Positions 43,913 through 54,500 of a DNA stretch of 64,000 nucleotides are shown one piece after another. How positions within the stretch are numbered: position 1 is the stretch's first letter; each line of letters begins with the position of its first letter. The position numbers and the translations under genes were made by a program. A model generated the notes under the pieces. It searched no databases. It was not told the DNA's origin and was given only the letters and a program-made list of their open reading frames with translations. Source of the DNA: Cyclobacteriaceae bacterium. Its GTDB lineage: Bacteria > Bacteroidota > Bacteroidia > Cytophagales > Cyclobacteriaceae. Location: positions 186,001 to 250,000 of the forward strand of contig JAHBTX010000001.1 in the NCBI GenBank assembly GCA_019638395.1. Direction: 5' to 3'.

Positions 43913-44299
43913 TTATAAATAATCTTGCCCGATCAACCACTTCTCAGCTTCCTCAAAATCTTCAAATGTTTTAATTGTAAACCCACGTTTGGAACTCACC
44001 TCCTGCCAGTAACTTGCAAAGGTTCTATGCCGGCTTTCAAACACAGCGGCAACCACCATGTTACGCAGTGCTGGTAAATTTTGTTCGTAAGTTTTAACAA
44101 TATTAAATGCCTCGGTAATGCGTACCTGTATATCCAGTTGCCGATAATCCACCAGCATTTTATTGCTTCCGGTCGCCTGCGCTTCATTTATAATCAAACT
44201 GGCTGTATGCACCATATCGGCTAACGAATTCCGTACACCATGCCCTATCACCAACAGGTACTGGTCTCTTAATTCGAAGGTAACGAGTGGGAAACTCAT
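43913..44299 (-). CDS. STAS/SpoIIAA-like protein
   Basis: The chosen ATG at 44299 gives MSFPLVTFELRDQYLLVIGHGVRNSLADMV, 128 residues, with a beta-alpha pattern (NKMLVDYRQLDIQVRITEAFNIV, NMVVAAVFESRHRTFASYWQEV) similar to SpoIIAA-like STAS-fold proteins of Bacteroidota. The longer frame upstream runs antiparallel-free into the Rieske gene and is unlikely. Probable small regulatory or lipid-binding protein; weak assignment. Confidence 0.6.
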   Translation of the reverse strand: MSFPLVTFELRDQYLLVIGHGVRNSLADMVHTASLIINEAQATGSNKMLVDYRQLDIQVRITEAFNIVKTYEQNLPALRNMVVAAVFESRHRTFASYWQEVSSKRGFTIKTFEDFEEAEKWLIGQDYL

Positions 44300-44315
44300 G
44301 GTATAATTACATCCA

Positions 44316-45365
44316 TTACGTAACCCAATGTAATGTTTGAGGCTGAATCGGGTTTTCGAAAGGTTGATTGTTTTGTTGAGCCAATGCCCACAAACGCTTA
44401 ATCTCGTAATACCAACGAGCCTGCATATCGGGCTCGCCAATCAGCATTAATGTGGGTTTTGACTTTAAGCCTTCACTTAATTTATTAAACACACCTAAAT
44501 CCTGCCCGATAAATTGTTTACCTAAGCGCTTCAAAGGCCACCATAACCATTTGGTAGCGGGCAGCGAACTGTAAAAGATGTGGGTTAATTCGGTTTGGTT
44601 TTCGTTTACAGGCGTAAGTACAGTAATTGAAACTACCTCGTGTTTTTCACCAACCAGAATATGTTCGGTGCGAATACCCGGAATTTCAAATGTAATTTCG
44701 GTGGATGTGCCACCCTTCAATACGCTATATCCTTTCGAATTGGACGATGGTGCATGGCGAACCATCTTAAAGCCTTTGGCTGTAGGTTCAAACTGCTTTT
44801 CTTTAATTTTTAATTTTTTGGCCGATCGCCAATACCACGATTGATGCACAAACGTGACGTGCGAAGGATCAATCAATCCGATAACGGAATGATCAATGTC
44901 TGCCGGCATAGTTACAGTTTCTACATGCAGAAATTTTTTATCTGCTGGCAACACAAGATTCGGTGGTCCTTCTTTCGGAACCACGTTAGGCAACTTTTTT
45001 TCGGGCATGTAAACCCACACGGTGCCATTTATCTCTTCGCATGGATATTGAAATACTTTGATCTTTTTAATATCGATGGTATTGTCGGGCGGCAATGCAG
45101 GTATTTCCACGCACGTGCCGGTGGTATCAAACTTCCACCCGTGGTAACAACATTGCAGGGTACAATCTTCAAACCAACCTTGCGATAAGGGTACACCCCG
45201 GTGGGCACAGTTATCGCGCAACGCAAAGGGTTTGCCTTGTTTATCGCGCCCGAAGACAATCTTCTCGCCACAGATTTGCTTGCCTGTCAGCCTGCCCGAT
45301 TTCAGGAATGAACTGTGGAAAGCCAGGTACCAGAGATTTTTTAAGTATAATGAAGGATCGGTCAT
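44316..45365 (-). CDS. Rieske non-haem iron oxygenase
   Basis: The 349-residue protein has a Rieske [2Fe-2S] site, DNCAHRGVPLSQGW (Cys53, His55) and CCYHGWKFD (Cys72, His75), followed by the mononuclear iron motif GLIDPSHVTFVHQSW. This is the alpha-subunit layout of ring-hydroxylating or O-demethylating oxygenases (PaO/VanA-like). No reductase or ferredoxin partner is nearby, and the substrate is unknown. Confidence 0.9.
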   Translation of the reverse strand: MTDPSLYLKNLWYLAFHSSFLKSGRLTGKQICGEKIVFGRDKQGKPFALRDNCAHRGVPLSQGWFEDCTLQCCYHGWKFDTTGTCVEIPALPPDNTIDIKKIKVFQYPCEEINGTVWVYMPEKKLPNVVPKEGPPNLVLPADKKFLHVETVTMPADIDHSVIGLIDPSHVTFVHQSWYWRSAKKLKIKEKQFEPTAKGFKMVRHAPSSNSKGYSVLKGGTSTEITFEIPGIRTEHILVGEKHEVVSITVLTPVNENQTELTHIFYSSLPATKWLWWPLKRLGKQFIGQDLGVFNKLSEGLKSKPTLMLIGEPDMQARWYYEIKRLWALAQQNNQPFENPIQPQTLHWVT

Positions 45366-45394
45366 CCGTTAAAATGTTAGGATTAAGAATTGAG

Positions 45395-45778
45395 CTAAGC
45401 TTTTTCTAAAAGTAGTTCTGCGGGAATTTTTAACAAATCGCTAAGAGGCTTAACCATTGAATAAGTAAGCTTTCTCGATCCACTTAAAATTCTGGATACA
45501 ACAGTTTTATCACCTATGGCTTCCGCCAGGTCAGCTTGATTCAAATTTAAATCTGCCATTCTCAATTTAATAACCTTAATAGGATCAACTGGTGCTGGAA
45601 TTTCCCAACCTTGCTTGCGTTCGTAATCTTCAACCAAAATGGCGAGTGTTTCAAGTAGTTTTCCTTCGTTAGAATTAGGCGAAGGATCATTATCCATTAA
45701 ACCATCAATCACTCGTAAGTATTGATCGTACTGCTTTTTACTTTTAATCGCTCTTATCTCAATATTTTTCATAATCAA
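45395..45778 (-). CDS. higA: HigA-like antitoxin
   Basis: The 127-residue protein has a Cro/C1-type helix-turn-helix near its C terminus (LNLNQADLAEAIGDKTVVSRILSGSRKL), in which KTVVSRIL is the recognition helix. HigA-type antitoxins are encoded after the toxin, as here, with an ATGA overlap. It should neutralise HigB and bind the operator at 46087-46105. Confidence 0.85.
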   Translation of the reverse strand: MIMKNIEIRAIKSKKQYDQYLRVIDGLMDNDPSPNSNEGKLLETLAILVEDYERKQGWEIPAPVDPIKVIKLRMADLNLNQADLAEAIGDKTVVSRILSGSRKLTYSMVKPLSDLLKIPAELLLEKA

Positions 45779-46065
45779 ATCGTTTCAACATTTATCTTAT
45801 CATACTCACTATGGGTGCCTATGAATCGTATATAGCAAATCTGAGCTTTATAGGCGAGTTTTACTACTAATCTAAAATTACTTCCCATGTCGAATACTAC
45901 TCTATTGTTACCCACAATACTCGCTTTAGGATAAATCTCCTTAACATCTCTTGGTGTTCTCCATTCAGCGCGAGAAGCAACTGCATGCCATTCTTCCAGT
46001 TCTTTACGGCAATTTGCATGCTTAAGCCAATAATCCTTGAGTGTTTTTTTAGAAAGAATTCGCAT
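45775..46065 (-). CDS. higB: HigB-like mRNA interferase toxin
   Basis: The 96-residue protein starts MRILSKKTLKDYWLKHANCRKELEEW and ends with NFRLVVKLAYKAQICYIRFIGTHSEYDKI, the pattern of HigB/RelE-like ribosome-dependent RNases; the GTHSEYDK end and Tyr/Arg/His residues are the usual catalytic ones. It overlaps higA by 4 bp, toxin first, which is the HigBA order. Confidence 0.88.
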   Translation of the reverse strand: MRILSKKTLKDYWLKHANCRKELEEWHAVASRAEWRTPRDVKEIYPKASIVGNNRVVFDMGSNFRLVVKLAYKAQICYIRFIGTHSEYDKINVETI

Positions 46066-46086
46066 CCATCGGCAAAGGTATATTAA

Positions 46087-46105
46087 AGTTGACTATTTGT
46101 CAACT
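46087..46105. promoter_or_regulatory. Perfect palindromic operator of higBA
   Basis: AGTTGAC-TATTT-GTCAACT, a 7-5-7 palindrome, lies 22 bp before the higB start. It is the expected position for HigA or HigBA autorepression. Confidence 0.7.
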
Positions 46106-46156
46106 CTTGAACTTAGTAACGTTTAACGCCAACATTATTTCTTAATATAAGTATTG

Positions 46157-46202
46157 AGGCGCCTGACGGCATATTGTCAATAAAATTAGCCGTCTGACGC
46201 CT
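46157..46202. repeat. Inverted repeat between ligD and higBA
   Basis: AGGCGCCTGACGGC and GCCGTCTGACGCCT pair with three mismatches around an 18-base AT-rich loop. It starts 6 bp after the ligD stop and probably ends that transcript, though no T-run follows. Confidence 0.6.
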
Positions 46203-46207
46203 AACAC

Positions 46208-48532
46208 TCAACTCATATCCGGTCGCAACCGCACAAACACAGGTTCGCGGAATTGCTGATCTTTCGTAATCATCGAAAAACTTATTTCAGCAATCAGTTT
46301 AGGCTCAACCCAAATACTGATCTTCTCATCCATCACCTTATCTGTAATTGGTTTTTTAATTTCAGGTAATGCTTTCAACTGTTTAAAGATTTCCTTAATG
46401 GTGGCATCATCGAAGCCCGTTCCCACCTTGCCCCGGTAAATAAAATTAATGCCATCGCGCTCTGCAATATGCAAACCCCCAAACGTAACACTGCGGTCGC
46501 CCTTGCCAGGATTGTAACCTAATATCACACACTCGCGCGTGCTGCGTACTTTTACTTTTAGCCAGTAATCGGATCGCTTGCCTGGAAAGTATTTACCGGT
46601 TTTATCCTTTGAGATAATTCCTTCCAGTGCAAACTCCTTCGCAGCTTCAAATAAAGCGGCACCATCTTCTACAGCTTCGCTAATGCGATAAGGCGTTTCG
46701 GGCTTGATGGCATCTTTCAACCACTCGCGTCTTTTTTCCAACGGCTCATTAATCAAACTTCGGCCATCCATGTACAAACAATCAAACACATAGCAATGCA
46801 CCGGACTGGTCTTCATCCCTTTCTGTATGGACGTTTCGCCCGTACTCATTAACCGGTGAATCACTTTTTTGAAATCTGCTTTTCCAGCTTTATCGAGGCA
46901 AACAATTTCTGCATCAAACAATCCACACGTGGCCCGGAAAGCTTTATCAACTACTGTAAGTTCCGGAAACTGTTTGGTTACATCGTTCTGATTGCGCGTG
47001 CGGATTCTGATCTGGCCATCTTCCACGGCAATCAACGCGCGGATGCCATCCCATTTTATCTCGTGTAAGAAATTATTGCCAACTGGTGGTTTATCGGCTG
47101 ATCCGGAAAGCATCGGTTCAATAACATCCTGCAAGTAATTTACTTGTGGTGTATCTACCCGTTCCAACAACCACTCTTTATTTTTGATCTTGTAGATACG
47201 GTACTCGCCATTTACTTCTTTACTGCTTAGCCGAAAATAGAATCCGTCTTTTTTGTCTTTGGTGATCTGGTATTTACCCAGCGCGTAAATCCACATTTCA
47301 CCAGCTCCGTATTGGCCTTTCGGGATTTCACCATCGAAAGTCAAATACTTCATAGGATGATCTTCGGTTTGCACAGCCAAACGCTTCACTCCCGGGTGGG
47401 GTGGTAAACCGCGCGGCACTGCCCACGACTTCAATACACCGTCTTGTTCCAAACGCAAATCATAGTGCAAATGCGAAGCATGGTGTCGATGAACAACAAA
47501 GCTGGTTCCACTACCTTCTATAATGCGGGCTTCGGGTTCGGGAGTCTTTTTAAAATCACGTTTCTTCTCATACGATTCAAGCTGCTCGGGTGTTTTGTGT
47601 TTACGATTGGGTGGTAACTCCTTTTCCTGAATTACTTTGGCTTTGCGGTGCGTATGCAACTCAACAGCAAATGCACCTATCCCCTCCCAGGCATCACCAT
47701 CTTGCACCACTTTATCAACTGCATTGTTGATGTTAAACTCCAAAGGTGATTTTAATTGCGCCATTTCATCCCACGTAAGTGGCATAGATACCGGTGCGCC
47801 CATGCGACCGCGCAAACTATAGGGCGATACTATACTTTGTCCTGAACGGATTCTGAAAATATCAATCAACACGCGTCCCTTGCGTGCCTCCTTCTTGATG
47901 TGCAAGGTTGTCTCCTTTGGAAAACGTTCTGTAAACGGAAGTGCGATGGCTTGGGCAGCTTCAAACACGGTATGGAAATCCCACTTCGGTTCTATCGGAC
48001 AACAAATGTGGATGCCTTTACCACCGGTAGTTTTTACAAAGCAGGTATAACCAAATGATTCGATGAATGTGCGGAGTTCCAACGCGAGTGCAACAATTTT
48101 TGGAAAGTCATAACCTTCGGGCGGATCGAGATCAAACACCATGTAATCAGGGTGTTCAAAGTCGGGTTTGCGACTGTGCAACTGATGCAACTCCAACGAA
48201 GCAAGATTGGCTAACCACACCAGCGATGCCGGTTCGGTTGCTATGATATAATCTTTCTTTTCTTCTTTGCTGAGCTTTACAAACTCTAACCAATCGGGCG
48301 CCCACTCGGGTCGGTTTTTCTGATAGAAGTTTTCGCCATGTATGCCATCCGGAAAACGAATCAGTGTAAGCGCCCGGCCTTTGATATGTTGTAATAAAGT
48401 GGGTGCAATCTTTAAGTAGTATTCTATTATCTCAGCCTTGGTAACACCATCTTCCGGAAACAAAACTTTTTCGAGGTTGGATAATTCCAACTTGCGTTTG
48501 CCTACCAATGTCCATTGCGACTTCTTAGCCAT
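46208..48532 (-). CDS. ligD: Multifunctional DNA ligase D
   Basis: The 774-residue protein has three domains in order. A primase-polymerase domain (LSNLEKVLFPEDGVTKAE to the FDLDPPEGYDF metal motif) comes first. A 3'-phosphoesterase domain (FVVHRHHASHLHYDLRLEQDG) is in the middle, and an ATP-dependent ligase domain last (LHEIKWDGIRALIAVEDGQ, with the adenylated Lys in KWDG). This Pol-PE-Lig order with a polymerase at the N terminus is one of the known arrangements of LigD in non-homologous end joining. No Ku gene lies in the window. It shares a 1-bp overlap with the upstream MFS gene. Confidence 0.95.
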   Translation of the reverse strand: MAKKSQWTLVGKRKLELSNLEKVLFPEDGVTKAEIIEYYLKIAPTLLQHIKGRALTLIRFPDGIHGENFYQKNRPEWAPDWLEFVKLSKEEKKDYIIATEPASLVWLANLASLELHQLHSRKPDFEHPDYMVFDLDPPEGYDFPKIVALALELRTFIESFGYTCFVKTTGGKGIHICCPIEPKWDFHTVFEAAQAIALPFTERFPKETTLHIKKEARKGRVLIDIFRIRSGQSIVSPYSLRGRMGAPVSMPLTWDEMAQLKSPLEFNINNAVDKVVQDGDAWEGIGAFAVELHTHRKAKVIQEKELPPNRKHKTPEQLESYEKKRDFKKTPEPEARIIEGSGTSFVVHRHHASHLHYDLRLEQDGVLKSWAVPRGLPPHPGVKRLAVQTEDHPMKYLTFDGEIPKGQYGAGEMWIYALGKYQITKDKKDGFYFRLSSKEVNGEYRIYKIKNKEWLLERVDTPQVNYLQDVIEPMLSGSADKPPVGNNFLHEIKWDGIRALIAVEDGQIRIRTRNQNDVTKQFPELTVVDKAFRATCGLFDAEIVCLDKAGKADFKKVIHRLMSTGETSIQKGMKTSPVHCYVFDCLYMDGRSLINEPLEKRREWLKDAIKPETPYRISEAVEDGAALFEAAKEFALEGIISKDKTGKYFPGKRSDYWLKVKVRSTRECVILGYNPGKGDRSVTFGGLHIAERDGINFIYRGKVGTGFDDATIKEIFKQLKALPEIKKPITDKVMDEKISIWVEPKLIAEISFSMITKDQQFREPVFVRLRPDMS

Positions 48533-50058
48533 TATTCGGTTACATCCGCAGGTTTCTTATTGCTGAGGAAAATCATGCCGATCACACAACAAATGGCCGC
48601 AACCGCAATTGGGTACCACAAACCTGAAACCGGATCGCCAACACCGCTGCTGTCTTTGCTATTTTCAAAAAGCCAGGTTGCGATAAAAGGAGTTAGTCCG
48701 CCAAAAATTCCATTCCCAATGTGATAAGGTAATGACATGGATGTGTAACGAATACGGGTTGGAAACAACTCTACCAGAAATGCCGCTATAGGGCCATACA
48801 CCATCGTAACCAAAATAACCTGTATGAAAACTAATCCCACCATCAACCAAAAGTCGCGGTTAGATAATACCGTTTCAGATTTTGTTTCATTAATGCTGCC
48901 GTCCGTTTTTGTTCTCCGGATTTCGTTCTGAATGGTATTGTCCGAATAAAGTTTACTTGTTTGATGCACAAAAGTAGTATCGCCTGGTGCGTTGATGGTG
49001 CTGTTTCGGGTTAGTAGTCGGGCACCTTCCACTTCAACTTTTGTATTAATATCAGTAATAGCAAACATGGTTTTATAAAGCGGCCGATATAGTACTACTG
49101 CCAGTGCCATGCCACCCAACATGATGTATTTTCGCCCTACCCGATCGCTCCAACCACCAAACACAATAAAGAAGGGTGTGCCCAACAATAATGCCACCGC
49201 AATAATGTCTCGTGTTTGTACAAACTCTACTTTGCAAATCTGCTCAATAAATGTCATGGCATAGAATTGCCCCGTGTACCACACTACGCCCTGCCCGGCT
49301 GCTGCTCCAAACAAAGCAATCAATACCATGCGCAGGTTTTCTTTTTTAGCAAAACTTTCCTTAATCGGATTTTTAGAAATCTTGCCTTCGGCCTTTATCT
49401 TTTTAAACAGCGGACTTTCTTGCATGCGTAGGCGTATGTAAACCGATACACCTACCAACAATGCCGAAAGCAGAAACGGAATGCGCCAACCCCAGGAAGA
49501 AAAATCATCCACCCCTACTGTATGCCGTGTAGCCAGGATCACACCAATGGAAACAAACAAACCCAACGTGGCTGTGGTTTGAATAAAACTGGTATAAAAT
49601 CCTCTGCGGTTGGCCGGTGCATGTTCTGCCACATAGGTTGCGGCACCACCATATTCACCACCCAATGCAAGACCCTGTAATAATCTGAGTATCAAAACAA
49701 GAATGGGAGCTGCAATCCCAATGGTAGCGTAACCTGGAATCAAGCCAATGGCAAATGTAGAACCACCCATCAGCACCAGCGTAACCATAAACGTATATTT
49801 ACGCCCTACTAAATCGCCCAGCCGCCCAAACACAATGGCTCCAAACGGACGCACAATAAAACCGGCAGCAAAAGTTGCCAAGGTAGATAAGAAGGCTACG
49901 GTGGGGTTACCTTGTGGAAAAAATTGTTTTGCAAGAATAGTTGCCAGACTTCCGAAAATGTAGAAGTCGTACCACTCGATTAACGTACCTACCGATGAGG
50001 CTGTGATGACTGACCAAAGTTTGCTTTTATCTTCTTTGGTAATAACCGTTGATGACAT
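48532..50058 (-). CDS. MFS transporter, metabolite:H+ symporter type
   Basis: The 508-residue protein has about twelve membrane helices. The MHS-family motif FGRLGDLVGRKYTFMVTLVLMGGSTFAIGLIP lies between helices 2 and 3, and GLALGGEYGGAATYVAEHAP is the usual signature after helix 4. An 80-residue polar insertion (around residues 340-420) in the central loop is longer than in ProP-type transporters. Likely an organic acid or osmolyte symporter. The ligD gene starts within its stop codon. Confidence 0.9.
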   Translation of the reverse strand: MSSTVITKEDKSKLWSVITASSVGTLIEWYDFYIFGSLATILAKQFFPQGNPTVAFLSTLATFAAGFIVRPFGAIVFGRLGDLVGRKYTFMVTLVLMGGSTFAIGLIPGYATIGIAAPILVLILRLLQGLALGGEYGGAATYVAEHAPANRRGFYTSFIQTTATLGLFVSIGVILATRHTVGVDDFSSWGWRIPFLLSALLVGVSVYIRLRMQESPLFKKIKAEGKISKNPIKESFAKKENLRMVLIALFGAAAGQGVVWYTGQFYAMTFIEQICKVEFVQTRDIIAVALLLGTPFFIVFGGWSDRVGRKYIMLGGMALAVVLYRPLYKTMFAITDINTKVEVEGARLLTRNSTINAPGDTTFVHQTSKLYSDNTIQNEIRRTKTDGSINETKSETVLSNRDFWLMVGLVFIQVILVTMVYGPIAAFLVELFPTRIRYTSMSLPYHIGNGIFGGLTPFIATWLFENSKDSSGVGDPVSGLWYPIAVAAICCVIGMIFLSNKKPADVTE

Positions 50059-50113
50059 GTGAACTGAAAGTTCATGGTAAGTTAATTTAAATTGAACAGG
50101 ATAAAACTACCAT

Positions 50114-51016
50114 TTAAAAGAAAATGTCTTGCGCTACCCGATAGGTATTAGCATGAGCTTCAATAATATCGCGGAAGTCGGGCGAATAGCCACCACCCAT
50201 ACTAACCACAATCGGAATGCGATTTTGTTTGGCCGCCTGCAATACCAAACGGTCGCGTTGTCTGCAACCTTCGCGCGAAATACTTAGGCGCCCCAGTTTA
50301 TCAGTCTCCAGAATATCTACACCTGATTGGTAAAAAATGAATTCAGGTTGCACATTATCGATCAGGTTTTTCAAATTGATATCCAAGGTATTGATATAGA
50401 AGTTATCGGTAGTAAAGTCTTTCAGTCCAATGTCGAGATCGGATTGTTCTTTCATCAACGGATAATTATTGGCACCGTGGATGCTGAATGTAAACACCCG
50501 ATCATCGTTTTGGAAAATCTGCGCGGTGCCGTTGCCCTGGTGTACATCCAGATCAACCACCAGAATTTTTGAAACTAATTTTTGATGCAACAAGTAGTTG
50601 GCCGCAATAGCCATGTCATTCAGCAAACAAAATCCCTCACCTTTGTTGGTAAACGCGTGGTGAGTGCCACCGGCAATATTCATGGCAATACCGTGCTGTA
50701 GTGCATACAGGGAACATTGACGGGTTCCGTTGGCAATCCGGATTTCGCGCTTAACTAATTCGCTTGTAAGCGGAAACCCTGTACGCCTGATCTCCTGCGG
50801 AGAAAGTTGCTGATTGCTAAGTCTATTCCAATAATCTTCTTCGTGGGTAAGCAGAATTAAATCTTTGCCTAATGGTTCGGGAGCAAAAAGATTGCTTTCG
50901 CTGATGGTGCCTTCGTGCAAAAGTTGCTGTGGCAATACCTCGTACTTGCTCATCGGGAAACGATGATTGGGTGGTAAGGGCAACACATAGTCAGGCGACC
51001 AGGCTATCTTCAGCAT
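50114..51016 (-). CDS. Histone-deacetylase-like zinc hydrolase
   Basis: The 300-residue protein has the arginase/deacetylase fold with GGTHHAFTNKGEGFCLLNDMAIAA, VDLDVHQGNGTAQIF (zinc Asp and His), FSIHGANNYP, FYQSGVDILETDKLGRL and SMGGGYS. These residues give a zinc-dependent deacetylase or amidohydrolase such as the acetoin-utilisation or acetylpolyamine group. Substrate unknown. Confidence 0.93.
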   Translation of the reverse strand: MLKIAWSPDYVLPLPPNHRFPMSKYEVLPQQLLHEGTISESNLFAPEPLGKDLILLTHEEDYWNRLSNQQLSPQEIRRTGFPLTSELVKREIRIANGTRQCSLYALQHGIAMNIAGGTHHAFTNKGEGFCLLNDMAIAANYLLHQKLVSKILVVDLDVHQGNGTAQIFQNDDRVFTFSIHGANNYPLMKEQSDLDIGLKDFTTDNFYINTLDINLKNLIDNVQPEFIFYQSGVDILETDKLGRLSISREGCRQRDRLVLQAAKQNRIPIVVSMGGGYSPDFRDIIEAHANTYRVAQDIFF

Positions 51017-51034
51017 TTCGATTATTCAATTAAT

Positions 51035-51060
51035 TAAAAAGCCACCCGGTAGAGTGGCTT
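51035..51060 (-). terminator. Intrinsic terminator of the 144-residue lipoprotein gene
   Basis: On the minus strand AAGCCAC-TCTACCGG-GTGGCTT followed by TTT and AT-rich sequence, a few bases after the stop at 51066. Confidence 0.8.
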
Positions 51061-51065
51061 CGTAA

Positions 51066-51500
51066 TTAATGTTTGTGTTCGTGCTTCTCACCTTTGCCTT
51101 TATGCCAGGCTTCCATAATGCCGTGGAAATTGTCATGAAGGGTAGTAAGGTCAGATCCTAACTCTTCGTTGGTAGCTCCTGCTTTTACTTTATCGGCAAG
51201 TGCGCGGGTATCGGATTTAAGTTCTGTCAGTAACGCCCTTACTTCATCCGTATCTACCTTAGCAGGTAATGTGGCCGCAGCCCACTTGTCGGCTTCGGCT
51301 GCCATTTCTTCGGCTAATGCTTTTGCAGGTTCCAGGTTGGCTGAGTCTTTATAAGGATGAAATGCTTCGGCCATAATCATGTGGAACGAGTCTAATTCGT
51401 TCCATTCGTTGTCGTTAACCAGAGCCTGAGATTCTTCTTTTTTTGAACAAGCGGCAAGTATAACCAAGCCAATAAATACCAGTACTAGTTTTGTCTTCAT
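51066..51500 (-). CDS. Helical lipoprotein of unknown function
   Basis: The 144-residue product has a lipoprotein signal (MKTKLVLVFIGLVILAACSKK, Cys18), then four or so amphipathic helices, and ends in a His-rich tail (HKGKGEKHEHKH). The pattern (FHMIMAEAFHPYKD, TTLHDNFHGIMEAWH) suggests a four-helix bundle of cytochrome b562 or ferritin-like shape that may bind metal through its many His residues. That is inference. Confidence 0.65.
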   Translation of the reverse strand: MKTKLVLVFIGLVILAACSKKEESQALVNDNEWNELDSFHMIMAEAFHPYKDSANLEPAKALAEEMAAEADKWAAATLPAKVDTDEVRALLTELKSDTRALADKVKAGATNEELGSDLTTLHDNFHGIMEAWHKGKGEKHEHKH

Positions 51501-51551
51501 GTTTGTTTGATTTACAAGTTATTTTAGTTGCTCAAAATTAGAAAGTAAATC

Positions 51552-54500
51552 TTAATCCCTATCCCGCTTCCGGTATTTTCTATATAGTTCAAAACTGCTG
51601 ATTGCCCGCTGTAACAGCCGGTAATAAAGCGTTACATATAAGAAACCCGTGAAGAGCCAGATTACGGCTATATTAAAATACAACGTATCGAAGGTTGTAC
51701 CCAGCAACGGTTTGGTAGGCACGTAAAAGTTAGCACTAAAATCCAACGCATGCGCAGGTCTGTGTTCGTTAAAATAGATTGGAAAATATTTTTGTACTAA
51801 CCGCCCCCGCCATTCCAGAATGCGATTCATATCAGCAGCATTTTCTACCATTTCAGTAACCTTCTCGTTGGCGTATTGCATCCGCAGTTTATTGTAAGCT
51901 TCTTCCGCATCGGCCCCACTGGTAAGTTTACTTCGTAACGAATCTTTTTTCTCGTTGGCTTTGCGTAGTTTTATACCGTAGTATTGGCGCATGGTTTTCA
52001 AAAACAGATCGGTACGGGCATACGTAGTTGAATCAAACTTGCCTATCAGTAGCCGCTCCAACTCGGGAAACCGATCGTTACCAACTTGTTGTAATTCATA
52101 ACCAATTTCTGTGCGAAGTAAGTCCAGCGCTTTCTTTACAGGATTAATATCAGATTTATCGCGCCACCGGGTGCGGTTGTTACGTATAATAGCTAAACGT
52201 GTTTCAAGGGCTGGTATGTGGTAGATGCGTTTAAATTCAGCCTGCGCTATTTGCTGATCGTATGGATAAAATTGTTTTTCGAATGGATTGTCTTTGAACT
52301 GCGTAACCATCAATGCTTCAAAAGCCCAGCGCGATGTCATCAACTCGCCCAATACCGGAATGCCATTGGGTGTACCAACTTTAGGATTAAACTTATCGAA
52401 ACTGATTACCACACCGCTAAGCAACAATTGCGGGATTATCAGTACGGGTATAAGTATATAAATGGTAACAGCCGAATCGAAAGCCGATGAAATATTAAGA
52501 CCAAGCATATTGGCAAAGCAAGAACATGAAAATAATACTAACCAGTATCGCATTTCTGTTAATGGAATTTCAAGAATAAAGTTACCCAACACAATGAACA
52601 TAATGGTTTGAATAGCTGATAATCCAAAGAGAATAATTACTTTGGATACCAGGTAACTGCTACTACTCAGGTTCAGGTATCGCTCGCGTTTTAAAATTTT
52701 TCGATCTCTGAAAATCTCCTCGGCACTTACAATCAGCCCAACAAACAAGGCCACCACCACGCTCATAAAAAAATACACCGGTATGTTGGTATTATGATAG
52801 AAACTGTAGTGGGGCGTATCGGTGGATACCGCATCGTAATACTTTACAAAATAGGAAATGAAGATGGCTAATACAGGGGCCAGCGATAGATTAACAACCA
52901 AATATTGTTTATTGGCAATTTTGGCCAGTACATCACGGCTTATAAAAACTTTTAGTTGCGCCCACCACCCTGGTATTTTTTGCACCACCGGCAGCGGATC
53001 GTTGATCTCCTGAATTTTCGGAATTTTTATTTTCTGTTTGAAGTATTGATACCATTGGCCGGGAGAAACTTTGCGTGTGTGTGTAAACCTGCCAAACTCA
53101 TTCACCACACGGGTTTCAATAATGTTAAATACTTGTTCGGGATTAATGTTACCACATTCCGGGCAAGCACCGGGAATTTTATTTGCCGCGTTAACAATAT
53201 CCTGAAAGTAGTTTACCGACTCAGTTGGGTTGCCATAATAAATCTGAAATCCGCCCACATCCAGAATAATGAGGGTATCAAACATTTTAAAAATATCGGA
53301 CGAAGGCTGGTGAATAACCACAAAAATCATTTTGCCGCGCAGCGATAATTCTTTCAGCAAATCCATAATGTTTTCTGAATCGCGCGATGAAAGCCCTGAG
53401 GTGGGTTCGTCCACAAATAAAATGGTAGGTTCGCGCAATAGCTCCAGCCCAATGTTGAGTCGTTTACGCTGACCTCCGCTTATTGTTTTATGAAGCGGCG
53501 ACCCCACCTTTAGATCGCGGATTTCCGCGAGGCCCAGGTTAACCAAAACTTTCTCAACACGCTCGGTAATTTCTTTGTCTGAAAAATTTCCAAAGCAAAG
53601 TCTTGCCGAATAATACAAGTTGTCAAAAACGGAAAGGTCTTCGATCAGCAAATCATCTTGCGGAATGAAACCAATTACGCCATCTACTTTATGCGGTTGA
53701 TTATGAATATCAATACCGTTGATAAGTACCCGTCCGCTGGAAGGTCTTTCAGAGCCATTTAACACATTCAATAAAGTAGATTTTCCCGACCCACTTGCTC
53801 CCATCAAACCAATCAGCTTGCCACCTGTTTCGGCTATGTTAATATTTTGCAAACCAGCCTTACCACTTTTAAAATGATAAAAGACATGTTCGCCAATAAA
53901 TGAGATGTCGGTTTCACGTTCTTCAAATAGAAACTTTCCAACAACATCCGAATAATAGATGGGTTCAATCTTGGCTCCGCGAATAGCACTTCCGGTTGCA
54001 AACACATCTATTTTACGACTCTTCAATGGAATGCTATTGAGGTAAAGCGGAGTAATGCCGAGGTACTTGATCAGATATGTTTCAATATCAGCCAGGCGTA
54101 AAATTGCAATCAATCCCGTAAGGTCTTTGGCCGTTATGCGTGGCCCGGGAAAACCATCACCACCCGAACCCTCGTCAATCACCAAAATATTTTTGGAGGA
54201 TAGCTCTTCAATATCCTGGCCTTGCACAAATGTGCGCATAGCCTTAATGTCGCGTTGAGGAATCTTTAGCGCCTCGCCTATGTAGTAAACCAGGTTGCTT
54301 TGACGCTCCGAAAGTTCACCATCGGCATAACAGAGCTCGATAATTTTTACTGCCAGCACGGCTTTTTGTTGCATGGTGAGTGACTGGTTCACCTTTTTGG
54401 CAATTTGCATGATCTGCGACCAGTCATCAACAAACTCCAGTGTTTCCGCGTCCACGTTCAGGCCGGGTTCAAGCGTTCTTTTGTTAGCCTTGCAAAACTC

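Noticed and set aside
46157-46202. Insertion-sequence ends
   Set aside because: The inverted repeat encloses only 18 bases and there is no target duplication; a transcript end or extragenic hairpin is simpler.
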